Notes: generated from the sequence alone by a model not told the origin. DNA of 64,000 nucleotides from Bacteroidales bacterium (GCA_017530365.1 JAFXMK010000011.1:186001-250000); one strand, 5' to 3'. Shown: positions 15,363-24,564, counted from the first letter of the stretch. Numbers and translations: made by a program.

Positions 15363-17576
15363 TTATTCTTCCTCTTCCCTAATCGGCTGAGGCTCGCTCT
15401 TGCGGATGTCGAGCTCATCGATGAGGTTGGTGGCGCCAGCGTACTTGTCGATGATGAAGAGCACGTAACGGGCATCCACGTTGATGGTGCGCTGGAGGCG
15501 AGGTTCAAAGTTGACGTCGCCGCTCATGGCTTCCCAGTTGCCGTCGAAGGCCAGACCGATGAGTTCACCCTTGCCGTTCATGATGGGGCTGCCGGAGTTA
15601 CCACCCGTGATGTCGTTGGTGGAGAGGAAGCACACGATGAGGTCGCCGTTTTCGTTGGCATACGGACCGAAGTCTTTCTTCTCGATGAGTTCGATGAGGT
15701 GTTTTGGAGCGTCAAACTCATAGTCGCCAGGCACATATTTCTCGAGGATACCGTTGGCGGTGCACACATAGTCGTAATGCACTGCGTCGGCGGGCATGTA
15801 GTCCTGCACTGAGCCATAGCTCATACGCATGGTAGAGTTGGCATCAGGATAGAGGCTCTTGTTGGGCTGTTTGTCGGCATAGTATTCGCGCAGACCTTTG
15901 ACGAAGAGGTGGTCGTTCTCTTGAACGGTTGTGTTGGCCTTACGGTAAGCTGGGGCAGCCTGCATGAGGACCTCGGTCAGCTGTTGGCTGATCTGGAAGG
16001 CATAGTCCTTTTCCATCTTCTTGGCCTTGGGATTGGCGATGAAAGCCTTCATGCTCTCAGGGGTGGCGAAGATGGAGTTGGCATAGACGTAATCGGCAAA
16101 AGCGTCGATGTCGCCCTTGAACTTCTTGTCGATGACCTTGCTGTAGAACTCAGGAAGCTCCTCAGCCTTGAAGGCATTGCGATACAGCTTCAGCATCTCA
16201 GCGAACATCTTGTGTTCCACCTGAGGATTGGTCTCGGCAAACATGCCATCGATATCCATGGCTTGAAGCTCCATGGCAGCGGCAGCTTTCAAATCTTTGT
16301 CATCACCTGTTGCAGCCATATAGTAGCCGGTGAAAGCGGATGACAGGCCCACAGGACCCACCTGAGCGATGAAATTGGGATAGAAGAGAGATTTGGCAAC
16401 ACCAGCCATATCTTCATAAGCTTTCTTGAGGTTCGGCAGGACTTCACCATATTCGGCCTTACGGGCAGTGCTTTCGTTCACCCATTGTTTGAATCTGTTT
16501 TCCAAGGTGACCTTGGCTTCGCTGACTTTGTTCTTGCGGAGCATGGTACACTGGCCGATGAAGTTCTTCCAAGTGTTGGCCAGACCAGCGTGGTTGTCGG
16601 CATACATCAGGTTGATGGCGTCGTCTTTCTGCATAAACTCATCCATCACTTCGAGCTCCTTGCCGAAAACGTCGATGATGATGGGATAGAAGGTGTCCAC
16701 GTTGTAGTCGATGCCGTAGCTCGACATGTAGCGCTCGGTGCTACCCGGGAAGCCCCAGATCATGGTGAAATCATCCTGTTTCACACCATCGAGGCTGATG
16801 GGGAGGTGGTGCTTGGGAACCAGCGGCACGTTGTCCTTGCTGTAGGCTGCAGGTTTACCGTCTTTGTCGGCATAGACACGGAAGATGCTGAAGTCACCGG
16901 TATGACGGGGCCACATCCAGTTGTCGGTGTCGCCGCCGAACTTACCGATGGAAGAGTTGGCAACGCCAACGAGACGCACGTCGGTATAGACTTGATACAC
17001 GAACATGTAATACTCATTGCCTTCGAAGAAACCTTTGATGACAGGGTTGTATTTGCCGTCTTCAGAAGCTGCATTTTCCAATTCCTTGATCTTGGCGCTG
17101 ATGGCCTTGTTACGGGCTTGCCAATCCATATCGTCGGTCACGACACCGAGGATATCCTTGGTAACGTCTTCCATACGGATGAGGAAAGAGGCGGTCATCT
17201 CAGGAGCGGGTAGTTCTTCGCTGAAGTTCTTTGCCCAGAAGCCGTCCTTCAGATAGTCGTGCTCCACGGAGCTGAGTTTTTGGATGGCACTGTAACCGCA
17301 GTGGTGGTTGGTGAAGAGCAGGCCCTTCTCAGAGACGATCTCACCGGTGCAGAAAAAGCCGCGAGGTTTGGGTTCGCTACCCAGACCAACGATGGCGTCT
17401 TTCAGGCTGCTGTGGTTGATACTGTACAATTCTTCGGGAGTCAGCTGAAGACCCATCTTCTGCATATCCACATAGTTCAAACGCTCCACGAACATTGGGA
17501 GCCACATGCCTTCATCGGCACGCACTCTGCCAACCATAGCCAGGATGGCGAGAGCAAAAACGAGTAGTTTTTTCAT
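15363..17576 (-). CDS. S46 family dipeptidyl-peptidase, DPP7 type
   Basis: 737 residues, signal peptide 1-20. The S46 catalytic triad is visible: His in FTNHHCGYS near residue 90, Asp in DNWMWPRHTGDFS near 220, Ser in GGNSGSP near 661. Eighteen residues after the serine stands Gly (LAFDGNWE). In this family Gly at that site goes with DPP7 (hydrophobic P1) and Arg with DPP11 (acidic P1), so DPP7-like specificity is predicted. These periplasmic enzymes release dipeptides for growth on proteins. The gene follows an M49-like peptidase and is separated from it by a heptamer array. Confidence 0.93.
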   Translation of the reverse strand: MKKLLVFALAILAMVGRVRADEGMWLPMFVERLNYVDMQKMGLQLTPEELYSINHSSLKDAIVGLGSEPKPRGFFCTGEIVSEKGLLFTNHHCGYSAIQKLSSVEHDYLKDGFWAKNFSEELPAPEMTASFLIRMEDVTKDILGVVTDDMDWQARNKAISAKIKELENAASEDGKYNPVIKGFFEGNEYYMFVYQVYTDVRLVGVANSSIGKFGGDTDNWMWPRHTGDFSIFRVYADKDGKPAAYSKDNVPLVPKHHLPISLDGVKQDDFTMIWGFPGSTERYMSSYGIDYNVDTFYPIIIDVFGKELEVMDEFMQKDDAINLMYADNHAGLANTWKNFIGQCTMLRKNKVSEAKVTLENRFKQWVNESTARKAEYGEVLPNLKKAYEDMAGVAKSLFYPNFIAQVGPVGLSSAFTGYYMAATGDDKDLKAAAAMELQAMDIDGMFAETNPQVEHKMFAEMLKLYRNAFKAEELPEFYSKVIDKKFKGDIDAFADYVYANSIFATPESMKAFIANPKAKKMEKDYAFQISQQLTEVLMQAAPAYRKANTTVQENDHLFVKGLREYYADKQPNKSLYPDANSTMRMSYGSVQDYMPADAVHYDYVCTANGILEKYVPGDYEFDAPKHLIELIEKKDFGPYANENGDLIVCFLSTNDITGGNSGSPIMNGKGELIGLAFDGNWEAMSGDVNFEPRLQRTINVDARYVLFIIDKYAGATNLIDELDIRKSEPQPIREEEE

Positions 17577-17601
17577 TTAAAGATTTAATAATTGTTGATT
17601 T

Positions 17602-17633
17602 AACTTTTATCTTTTATCTCTTATCTTTTATCT
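17602..17633. repeat. Heptamer array at the M49-S46 gene junction
   Basis: CTTTTAT, CTTTTAT, CTCTTAT, CTTTTAT on the + strand. These 32 nt are identical to 24592-24623, 7 kb away. On the minus strand the array supplies the TAA stop of the M49-like gene (17628-17630). Confidence 0.87.
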
Positions 17634-19262
17634 TAACAACACTTCCGGTCCCATGTTGTAATAAATGTCCACTGGGATGCCGGCTTGGTTCACGCGGTCG
17701 AGATCAGCTTGCAGTTCCGGCTTGATGACGGTCATCTCACCCATCCAAGCTTTGGCAGCTTCATAGTCGCCATTGCCTTGGCAAACGAGGATGTCGCCAG
17801 CGAGTTTCTCCACGGCTACCTTCATCTTCTCGAAGTCGATGGCGTATTGGCCCTGTTCATTGCGGGTGAAGGCGCCTTCTTTCTCGAAATAGTTGAACTC
17901 AAGCATGTTGGCCTTGCCGTGGGCGCTAGCGGCGCCGAAACGCACGGAGCGGAAGATGCCAGCGAGGAAGGTGGTGTAGTTGTCCTCCATGGTGGTGTTG
18001 GTATATTCACCCATCTCGGCAAGTTTGGTCACGAGGAACAGGCCCAGCACATCGGCTTTGGCCTCTTCGATGGCATTGTATTGGTTGCCTAGGGCGCTAT
18101 GGACGGAGCCATTGCCTGTGATGGTGTTCTTGATGCCCATGCCGTGAGCGGTTTCGTGGAACATCACGTTGGCGAAGAAAGCATCGAACTTGATATGGTC
18201 TTGCGATTCGGGCGTCATTAGGGTTGAGGCGATGGGGACGAGGATGTTCTCGAACTTGGCCTGCATGGCGTTTTTCAGTTGGAGCTTGCGGGTACCGCGT
18301 TGGAGTTGCACGCGCTCATCGTTGGGCAGGTTGATAGCGATGGTTTTACTGTTGGCATTGCAGTCGCCAGCGTAATAGACGGCATCGTAAGCGGCGAGAT
18401 CGACATCCGATCCGGGCACTTCTTTCTTGTATTCTTCCGGCACGGGAAGTTGCTTCTGAAGTTCAGGAACGAACTGGGCATAGCGGGCCAGTTGCTTGGT
18501 CCACTCCTGATCCTTGATGAGGATGAAAGCCTCATGGGAAGCCTTGATGCCATAGCGAGCATCGGTGTAGTTCTCGATGGGTCCGATCACCATGTCGATG
18601 TTGTTGTTGCGGACATCCATCCAGCGCATGTCGCTTTCCAGATAATCGTCCGTACGGAGGGCTTTGGCGCGGAGTCTCAGGTACTCGGCGAATTCTTCAT
18701 CGCCGGCCAGCTCGGAGGCGTCATCCAACAGGGAGGCAGCCTTCTTGATCTGTTCTTCGAAATAGTCGTGATACCACACACATTTCAGGGCGCCGTTTTC
18801 GTCACGGACGATCATGGTGTATTGGCTGGTCTTGTTCGGATCGTCGAAGGCGTTCCATTCTTCTTCCGTCATATCCTGAGGATAGAACTGGGCGCCGGCA
18901 GGTTTTTCACCGATGCCTTCCACGAAGGATTTGTTGCCGTCGAGGCCGTCCCAAGGACCGTAAGTGATGCAGGCAAACTTCTGCAGGTCGGGGTCGCTGA
19001 TCTTGGCCATCAGCTCTTCCTTGTCACCGTAATTCTCTTTCCAGAAAAGGTCTTCCATGATGTCGGCTGCTTCGAAAAGCAGGGGCAGCATTTCCTTTTC
19101 ATTTTCGCTCAGATGGCTGATATCCGTGGTCAAGGTATATTCGGCATATTTGTCGATCAACTTGGGTTGTGGTTTTTCCACGGGTTGTTGCTTGGGAGCG
19201 TTGGTGCAGGCCGATGCCACCAGGGCTGCTGCAACGACAATAGTCAAAGTTTTGATTTTCAT
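17628..19262 (-). CDS. M49-like zinc dipeptidyl-peptidase, lipoprotein
   Basis: 544 residues. The signal peptide ends in the lipobox LVASAC. The zinc site is HETAHG near residue 369, with the downstream ligand motif EEAKAD near 401, both typical of M49 (DPP III). Classical DPP III has HExxGH, one residue longer; this protein has HExxH followed by GMG, like the shorter-motif branch known from plant NUDIX-linked members. The enzyme probably cuts dipeptides from oligopeptides in the periplasm or at the outer membrane. It is the first gene of the operon leading into the S46 peptidase, with its own promoter at 19302-19309. The last codon and stop (AGA TAA) come from the heptamer array. Confidence 0.82.
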   Translation of the reverse strand: MKIKTLTIVVAAALVASACTNAPKQQPVEKPQPKLIDKYAEYTLTTDISHLSENEKEMLPLLFEAADIMEDLFWKENYGDKEELMAKISDPDLQKFACITYGPWDGLDGNKSFVEGIGEKPAGAQFYPQDMTEEEWNAFDDPNKTSQYTMIVRDENGALKCVWYHDYFEEQIKKAASLLDDASELAGDEEFAEYLRLRAKALRTDDYLESDMRWMDVRNNNIDMVIGPIENYTDARYGIKASHEAFILIKDQEWTKQLARYAQFVPELQKQLPVPEEYKKEVPGSDVDLAAYDAVYYAGDCNANSKTIAINLPNDERVQLQRGTRKLQLKNAMQAKFENILVPIASTLMTPESQDHIKFDAFFANVMFHETAHGMGIKNTITGNGSVHSALGNQYNAIEEAKADVLGLFLVTKLAEMGEYTNTTMEDNYTTFLAGIFRSVRFGAASAHGKANMLEFNYFEKEGAFTRNEQGQYAIDFEKMKVAVEKLAGDILVCQGNGDYEAAKAWMGEMTVIKPELQADLDRVNQAGIPVDIYYNMGPEVLLR

Positions 19263-19301
19263 ACTATTAGTTTTAATTTACCGATTTCAAAAATAAGCAT
19301 G

Positions 19302-19309
19302 CAAAGTTA
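19302..19309 (-). promoter_or_regulatory. -7 promoter element, peptidase operon
   Basis: Minus-strand TAACTTTG, 39 nt upstream of the M49-like ATG at 19262. Probably drives M49 - S46 - CotH - GH16. Confidence 0.65.
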
Positions 19310-19345
19310 CATCATTTTTTGTAATATTGCAAATCATTTAAAGCC

Positions 19346-20983
19346 ATGAAAAAACGTAAGGTTCCGCATACTTTTGTCATTGTATTTTGCTGCATCCTCA
19401 TCGCCGCCATGATGACGTGGTTCATCAAGCCTGGGAAATACGTTTCGGAGCAGGTGGGGGGCGAATCGGTGATGACGTTTTACTACCAGGACGAGTTGCC
19501 TGAGCAGTATGCCTCGGAATTCCATGCCGAGCCCCAGACTTGGCAAGTGTTCGGAGCTTTGTTCAAGGGTTTTGAGAAACAGAGCGGCATCATCGTGTTC
19601 ATCCTGATTGTCGGCGGTGCCTTTTGGATCATGAACAAGAGCCGCGCCATCGACACGGGCATCATGGCGTTTTTGGGGTTTACCCAACGGTTGGAGCGCA
19701 GGAAGTGGATTCGGAAGATCGGGGTCAACAATATCATCATCACGATGGTCATGATCTTATTCAGCTTGTTCGGATCGGTGTTCGGGATGAGCGAGGAGAC
19801 CATCGCCTTCACCTTGATCATCATCCCACTAGCCATCTCCATGGGATACGACTCCATCGTGGGCGTCTGCATGGTGTATGTGGCGGCTCACATCGGCTTC
19901 TCGGGCGCCATGCTCAACCCATTCACTATCGGCATCGCACAGGGCATTGCCGACATCCCTCTGTTTTCAGGCATCGGCTACCGTTTGGTCTGCTGGATCA
20001 TTTTGACCATCATCGGGATCGTCTTTGTGCTGCTTTATGCGAAAAAGGTGAAGAAGAACCCAATGTCATCCATCGTGTACAAGGATGACGAATATTGGAG
20101 AAGTCAAAAGACAGAAGTCGGAAATCAGCATAGCGACAAGGACAAAATACTCCCCACTCCCCACTCCTCACTCCTCACTAAATGGCTCGTTTATGGCTTC
20201 ATCGTGGCGGTTTTGTTGTTCTGCGCCATCCGTTATCCCATGACAACGATGAAAATCGGCAACAGCACCTCTACCCTACCCTTGTTGCCCATTGGCGCCG
20301 GGTTGTTTGCCTTGATCGGATTCTTCGCCTTGAGGAAATCGACGCCCTACTTCATCTTGACCTTGCTGTTCGGCACTGTGTATTACCTCATCGTGGGCGT
20401 GTTGGGTTATGGTTGGTACATCATGGAGATTGCCACGCTGTTCCTCTTCATGGGAGTGTGCAGTGGTTTCGCTATCGGAAAGAGTGCCAGCGACATCGCC
20501 AAACTGTTTCTTGAGGGCATGGGCGACATCCTTTCGGCAGCTATTGTGGTGGGCTTGGCGGCGGGCATCGTCATTGTGTTGCAGGACGGTGGCATCATCG
20601 ACACCATCCTTTATGGTTTGTCCAAGTCGATGAACAACCTTGGAACGATAGCCTCCACCGAGATCATGTACGGCATCCAGACATTGATCAACATTGTGAT
20701 TCCGTCGGGATCGGCCAAGGCTGCTATCACCATGCCTATTATGGCGCCTTTCAGTGATTTGATTGGGATCTCGCGTCAAACGACGGTGATGGCCTTCCAG
20801 TTCGGCGATGGCTTCACCAATATGATTACTCCTACTTCAGGTGTGCTCATCGCCACCTTGGGTGTGGCCCGCATCCCATGGGAAAAATGGGTGCGTTTCA
20901 TCTGGAAATTCATCTTGTTGCTGGTGGTCATCGGGGCATTACTGCTGATTCCAACGGTGACGATGAGTCTGAACGGGTTTTAA
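19346..20983 (+). CDS. YfcC/DcuC-type carrier
   Basis: 545 residues, about 12 membrane segments. The N-terminus MKKRKVPHTFVIVFCC and the motifs SEETIAFTLIIIPLA, HIGFSGAMLNPFTIGIAQ and the C-terminal SGSAKAAITMPIMAP, FGDGFTNMITPTSG are typical of the YfcC branch of the C4-dicarboxylate/short-chain-fatty-acid/basic-amino-acid carriers. The substrate is uncertain; members include arginine/ornithine exchangers. A cytoplasmic loop near residues 250-278 is made of an inverted pair of heptamer arrays (QKTEVGNQ then LPTPHSSLLT). No good TAnnTTTG lies upstream; a weak match is TAATATTG near 19322. Confidence 0.88.
   Translation: MKKRKVPHTFVIVFCCILIAAMMTWFIKPGKYVSEQVGGESVMTFYYQDELPEQYASEFHAEPQTWQVFGALFKGFEKQSGIIVFILIVGGAFWIMNKSRAIDTGIMAFLGFTQRLERRKWIRKIGVNNIIITMVMILFSLFGSVFGMSEETIAFTLIIIPLAISMGYDSIVGVCMVYVAAHIGFSGAMLNPFTIGIAQGIADIPLFSGIGYRLVCWIILTIIGIVFVLLYAKKVKKNPMSSIVYKDDEYWRSQKTEVGNQHSDKDKILPTPHSSLLTKWLVYGFIVAVLLFCAIRYPMTTMKIGNSTSTLPLLPIGAGLFALIGFFALRKSTPYFILTLLFGTVYYLIVGVLGYGWYIMEIATLFLFMGVCSGFAIGKSASDIAKLFLEGMGDILSAAIVVGLAAGIVIVLQDGGIIDTILYGLSKSMNNLGTIASTEIMYGIQTLINIVIPSGSAKAAITMPIMAPFSDLIGISRQTTVMAFQFGDGFTNMITPTSGVLIATLGVARIPWEKWVRFIWKFILLLVVIGALLLIPTVTMSLNGF
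20098..20180. repeat. Heptamer array, inverted pair, inside the YfcC-type gene
   Basis: The left arm (20101-20129) has AGTCAAA, AGACAGA, AGTCGGA and AATCAGC. The right arm (20150-20180) has CTCCCCA twice and CTCCTCA twice, whose complement is AGTGGGG and AGTGAGG. About 20 nt separate them. The total is in frame. Confidence 0.8.
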
Positions 20984-21121
20984 TCACTTGCTCCATTTCG
21001 TACAGGTATTGCAGTTTTTCGGAGTCCTGCGCTGACCGAAACGATCTTGGCTGCGGCAGCTTTCAAAGGCTATCGCCGTGATTAAAACCAGGAGGATTAT
21101 AACGATTCTTTTTCTTTTCAT
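20984..21121 (-). CDS. Small 45-residue lipoprotein
   Basis: The ATG (21119-21121) overlaps the EnvC-like gene stop by 4 nt (ATGA), which supports translation. The product has a basic start (MKRKR), a hydrophobic stretch, and FESC as a lipobox-like site near residue 21. A short polar tail follows with two further cysteines (NCNTCTKW) and the stop TGA at 20984-20986. It closes the flippase - dut - TPR - DUF4292 - EnvC operon. No function recognised; a small outer-membrane or periplasmic partner of EnvC is conceivable. The paired cysteines suggest a metal site or disulfide. Confidence 0.7.
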   Translation of the reverse strand: MKRKRIVIILLVLITAIAFESCRSQDRFGQRRTPKNCNTCTKWSK

Positions 21122-22374
21122 CTTGATAACCATTGTGAGGGATTCAACGTTTCCGTGCCGTGCCGCAGTTCGAAGTGGATCTCGGTCTTCCCTTCCGAAC
21201 GGTCAGTGTGCACCTTGCCAATGTTTTGCTTGGTCTTTACCTTATCACCACGATTCACATACACCTCATCCAACTGGGAATACACCGTGAAATAGTCGCC
21301 ATGACGGATGATGACACCGATGTTGGAAGCAGAAGGCTTCACCACCGATACCACCACGCCTTCGAATACACAACGAGCCTTGGCATTCTCAGCCGTTGCA
21401 ATATCTATGCCGTTGTTGGTCACCGTGACCTTGCTCGACACCGAAGAGGTGTGCTTGCCGAAAGAACTGGAAATCATGCCTCGCTCCACGGGCCAAGGCA
21501 GTTTGCCCTTGTTGGCCGAAAAACTCGTTGACAACGCCTTTTCCGACGGCGTAAGGGCCATCTTGTCGGGTTTGGCAGTCGTTCCTTTCTTGGTATTGCT
21601 GGCGGCGTTCTTGGCTTCTTTGGCAGCCCGCTCGTTGGCTTTCCTGATCTCCTCTGCGATGATCTTATCGATCTCTTTCTGGAACTTCTTCGCCTGAGCC
21701 TGCTTGTCCTTGATGTTCTGCTGTATCTTGTTTTCCTGCTTCTTCAGCTGCTTGACCTGGGCATTGAGTTCTTCCTTCTCCGTAACCAAAGCATCCTTCT
21801 GCGCCTTTTCTTCTGCCAACAAAGCGGCTTGTTCTTCACGGGCTTTCCTATTGGCTTCCACCTCATCGCTCACCTTCTTCTGAGTACTGGAAATCTGGTT
21901 CATCTTGGTCTTGCGTGCATCGGTAAACTGCTGGATGTAACGCAAACGTTGGAAAGCCTGATTGAAATCTTCCGAGGCAAAAAGAAACTCCAATTGGTCG
22001 TAATGGTTCCTGTTTTTATACGCAAACACCACCATTTTTGAATATTCGCCGCGCAGCTTTCCAAGCTCGCCATTCAGCTTTTTGATATTGTTCTCCCCTT
22101 GGTTGATGGATTCATCGAGCAACTTGATCTGTTCGTTGCAGGCATTGATCAGCTTTTGGCGGTTTTGGATTTTCTTGTCGAGCAGATTCACTTGATTCAG
22201 TGTCACTTCCTTGTTCTTGGAAGTCTCTTTCAGCAGTTTGTTGGCCGTCTCGATCTCTTTTTGCAGCGACTTGATCTGCTTTTCAAGCGAAGCTTTGGTG
22301 CGCTGGGAATAGCCGCCCAACGAAAGGAGCAGCATCAGCAACAAGGTGATCCCAAATCTCAACTTTTGCTTCAT
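21118..22374 (-). CDS. EnvC-like murein hydrolase activator (M23/LytM domain)
   Basis: 418 residues: signal peptide 1-22, a long coiled coil (about 25-255), then a LytM domain from about 300 (GIDIATAENAKARCVFEG, VIIRHGDYFTVYSQL, EIHFELRHG). Active M23 peptidases have HxxxD and HxH zinc ligands. Here the first histidine is Asn (NGID) and the HxH reads EIH, so the domain is probably catalytically dead and acts as an amidase activator, as EnvC does in other bacteria. Start and stop both overlap neighbours by 4 nt (ATGA), so it is embedded in a tightly coupled operon. Confidence 0.88.
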   Translation of the reverse strand: MKQKLRFGITLLLMLLLSLGGYSQRTKASLEKQIKSLQKEIETANKLLKETSKNKEVTLNQVNLLDKKIQNRQKLINACNEQIKLLDESINQGENNIKKLNGELGKLRGEYSKMVVFAYKNRNHYDQLEFLFASEDFNQAFQRLRYIQQFTDARKTKMNQISSTQKKVSDEVEANRKAREEQAALLAEEKAQKDALVTEKEELNAQVKQLKKQENKIQQNIKDKQAQAKKFQKEIDKIIAEEIRKANERAAKEAKNAASNTKKGTTAKPDKMALTPSEKALSTSFSANKGKLPWPVERGMISSSFGKHTSSVSSKVTVTNNGIDIATAENAKARCVFEGVVVSVVKPSASNIGVIIRHGDYFTVYSQLDEVYVNRGDKVKTKQNIGKVHTDRSEGKTEIHFELRHGTETLNPSQWLSR

Positions 22375-22895
22375 AGCTTGATCCTTTCGTATTTCTTGTT
22401 GATCTTCATCGGGAAGGTGGTCGGTTCATCCCAATGGATATCGGAGTATTGAATTTTAGCCAAATAAGGACCAAATTGGACAACCACAGCGTCGCTGGTT
22501 CCGTTGCCCAGTAACATCGCCTGCAGCGCTTGTAGAGACGGTGCGTGCACCGTCTGTTCCAAGGAAGAAACAGGTTCCGCCAAATAGGTTTGGTCCATTC
22601 TGTTAATCAAAATCACGGAATCTTGGGTGATCAATGCCCGTAGGTTTTCGATGCCCATCAAGGCGGAAGCCGAGATCCAGATGGTACTGTCGCGACGCAT
22701 CCGGAGCGTTCCTGAAAAAGGAAACTCTCCACTTTCCACTTTCAACTCCCCACTCATTTTGGCGCTCATCCACTCATAATGTGCAGCATGCGCCATGGGC
22801 GAGACCAGTTTCTTCTTGGCAGTACACGACGAGGCCTGCAACAGTCCAACCATTGCCAACACAACCCATCCGATCGTCAGTCTTCCTTTATTCAT
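22371..22895 (-). CDS. DUF4292 lipoprotein
   Basis: 174 residues, shorter than the roughly 250 usual for DUF4292. The N-terminal signal peptide ends at a lipobox-like SSC near residue 24. The core reads GTLRMRRDSTIWISASALMGIENLRALITQDSVILINRMDQTY in pieces typical of the family. Two repeat-derived stretches are in frame: a heptamer array near residues 47-57 (GELKVESGEF) and a 20-nt palindrome near 114-120 (TVHAPSL). It overlaps the TPR gene by 8 nt (ATGAATAA) and the EnvC gene by 4 nt. The role is unknown; the constant neighbourhood suggests envelope biogenesis. Confidence 0.8.
   Translation of the reverse strand: MNKGRLTIGWVVLAMVGLLQASSCTAKKKLVSPMAHAAHYEWMSAKMSGELKVESGEFPFSGTLRMRRDSTIWISASALMGIENLRALITQDSVILINRMDQTYLAEPVSSLEQTVHAPSLQALQAMLLGNGTSDAVVVQFGPYLAKIQYSDIHWDEPTTFPMKINKKYERIKL
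22536..22555. repeat. 20-nt perfect palindromic element inside the DUF4292 gene
   Basis: AGACGGTGC and GCACCGTCT are separated by GT and preceded by TTGTAG. The GTAGAGACG head is typical of dispersed palindromic units seen in several phyla. Here it lies within coding sequence, in frame. Confidence 0.65.
22724..22755. repeat. Heptamer array inside the DUF4292 gene
   Basis: In sense orientation: AGTGGGG, AGTTGAA, AGTGGAA, AGTGGAG, AGTTTCC, all in 7-nt phase, encoding the GELKVESGEF stretch. Confidence 0.78.
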
Positions 22896-24564
22896 ACAAG
22901 GTCTTGTCGTTCAACTTCTGTTCCAAAAACTTTGAACCACCCCCAGCCTTAGCGGCTTTGCCCCAGTAAGTAACCGCATCTGCGGTTTTGCCCAACTTGA
23001 AGAGGATGTCGCCATAATGCTCGTAATTGGAGCCAGATGGATTCTTGTCCATATCCAAGCATTTCTTCATAGCCTTCTCCGCATCTTGATAACGTCCCAG
23101 CTTATAAAGCACCCAGGCGTAAGTGTCGGCATAATAGATGGATTTTGGATCCAACTCGACGGCATGGGTAGCCATCTGAAGGGCTTTGTCGAGTTCCGAG
23201 CCTTGCAAGGAGAGATAGTAGGCGTAGTTGTTCAGCACCAAGGCATTGTCGGGATCGAAGTTCAGCACACGGTCGTAGGCTTGATATGATTTCTCCGCCT
23301 CGCCTATTGAATGGTAAAGATCGCCGAGATAACTATCGAAATCGGCCAATAGCTTTTTATCCACCACGAACTTACGTCCCTTTTCAAAATAAGAGATAGC
23401 TTCCTCATCCTGTTTGTTATATGCGTGAGAAACACCGGCAAACCAATAAAACACAGGCTGTGTAGGATAGAACTGAAGGGCTTGCAGGGAGTGCTTCTTG
23501 AGGGAATCCACCTCCTGCAAGGGGCCATCGCTAAGCACCACATATTGCCAAGCGGCAAAATTGGAGGGATCGTACTTCAAGGCCTTCATGGCATAGTCGC
23601 GACAAGGACGGTATTCCTCGCGATTGATATAATACGAAGCCAGGACCAGGTAACCCATCTTGTTGTCGGGATAATTCTCGATGAAAGCATTGCCTACCTG
23701 CAGCGCTTGCCGGTCAATGTCTTTTGAGTCTTGAAACTTATTGAACCAATAGTCGTAAATATTGGCTTTGGTATTGAAGTCTAGGTTTTTGTTCTTAATA
23801 GCAGCGATCAACTCATCGAAAGCCTTGCCCATGTCGCCGTTTTTCTCGTAATACTCTAGCAACGAAATGTTGATGTAAGGATCGGTGGGGTCGATGGACT
23901 TGATTTGTTCATACAGTTTCACGGCGTCCTTTTCCTTTTTGTTCTCCATATAGACTTTGGCCAACATGTGGTAGTAACGCGTGTTTTCAGGGTTCTCGGC
24001 AATCAACCGCTTTAGCTCGGCGATCATTTCCTTGGTCTTGTTCTGCCTTTTGAGGATTTCAATACGCTGTTCGCACACCAAAGCGTTGAAACCTGCCTGT
24101 TTTTCGAGAAGGTCAAGTTTTTCGAGTGCCTTATCGTAGTTTTCCGAGACCAGACACACATCGATCAGTTCGGTAAGGATGTTGACGTCACCGGGATATT
24201 TTTCAACTAGCGATTCATAGATTTTGATGAATTCGTCGAACTGTTGGTGATTACGGTAAAACAAGGCCAGACGCATCTGGTACCATTTGTTTTCCGGGTC
24301 GAGGTCGGCCGCCTTCTTGATCATGACGAAGCCATCCTCTACCCTACCCGCCTTGACGTATTGCTCGCTCAGCTCAAACATACTAGCGGCATCGTTGGGC
24401 ATGAATTTCAAGGCATCCTCAAAGTTCTTGATGGCGCCTTCAACATCTTCCTTGTATTTGCATTCGAGTCCTTTTGAGAAATAGGTTGCATTTTTGCGTT
24501 TGTCCACCTGCGCAAACCCCGCAAAGGAAACAACCAACAACAATATGATTAATAATCTTTTCAT
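22888..24564 (-). CDS. Tetratricopeptide-repeat protein, secreted
   Basis: 558 residues: signal peptide ending FAGFAQ, then about a dozen TPR units across the rest (for example NFEDALKFMPNDAASMF and YQAYDRVLNFDPDNALVLNNYAYYL). TPR proteins act as scaffolds. The operon position between dut and DUF4292, with EnvC behind, suggests a periplasmic or outer-membrane assembly role. The start follows the dut stop by about 50 nt, filled with a heptamer array and a small AGCCC-TTCG-GGCT hairpin. Confidence 0.87.
   Translation of the reverse strand: MKRLLIILLLVVSFAGFAQVDKRKNATYFSKGLECKYKEDVEGAIKNFEDALKFMPNDAASMFELSEQYVKAGRVEDGFVMIKKAADLDPENKWYQMRLALFYRNHQQFDEFIKIYESLVEKYPGDVNILTELIDVCLVSENYDKALEKLDLLEKQAGFNALVCEQRIEILKRQNKTKEMIAELKRLIAENPENTRYYHMLAKVYMENKKEKDAVKLYEQIKSIDPTDPYINISLLEYYEKNGDMGKAFDELIAAIKNKNLDFNTKANIYDYWFNKFQDSKDIDRQALQVGNAFIENYPDNKMGYLVLASYYINREEYRPCRDYAMKALKYDPSNFAAWQYVVLSDGPLQEVDSLKKHSLQALQFYPTQPVFYWFAGVSHAYNKQDEEAISYFEKGRKFVVDKKLLADFDSYLGDLYHSIGEAEKSYQAYDRVLNFDPDNALVLNNYAYYLSLQGSELDKALQMATHAVELDPKSIYYADTYAWVLYKLGRYQDAEKAMKKCLDMDKNPSGSNYEHYGDILFKLGKTADAVTYWGKAAKAGGGSKFLEQKLNDKTLYE

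Noticed and set aside
18279-19349. A 356-codon open frame on the + strand
   Set aside because: It lies fully antisense to the M49-like gene, whose lipobox and zinc motif are clear; the antisense product has no recognisable domain. Similar antisense frames at 16485-17213, 11681-12256 and 44612-45124 were rejected for the same reason.
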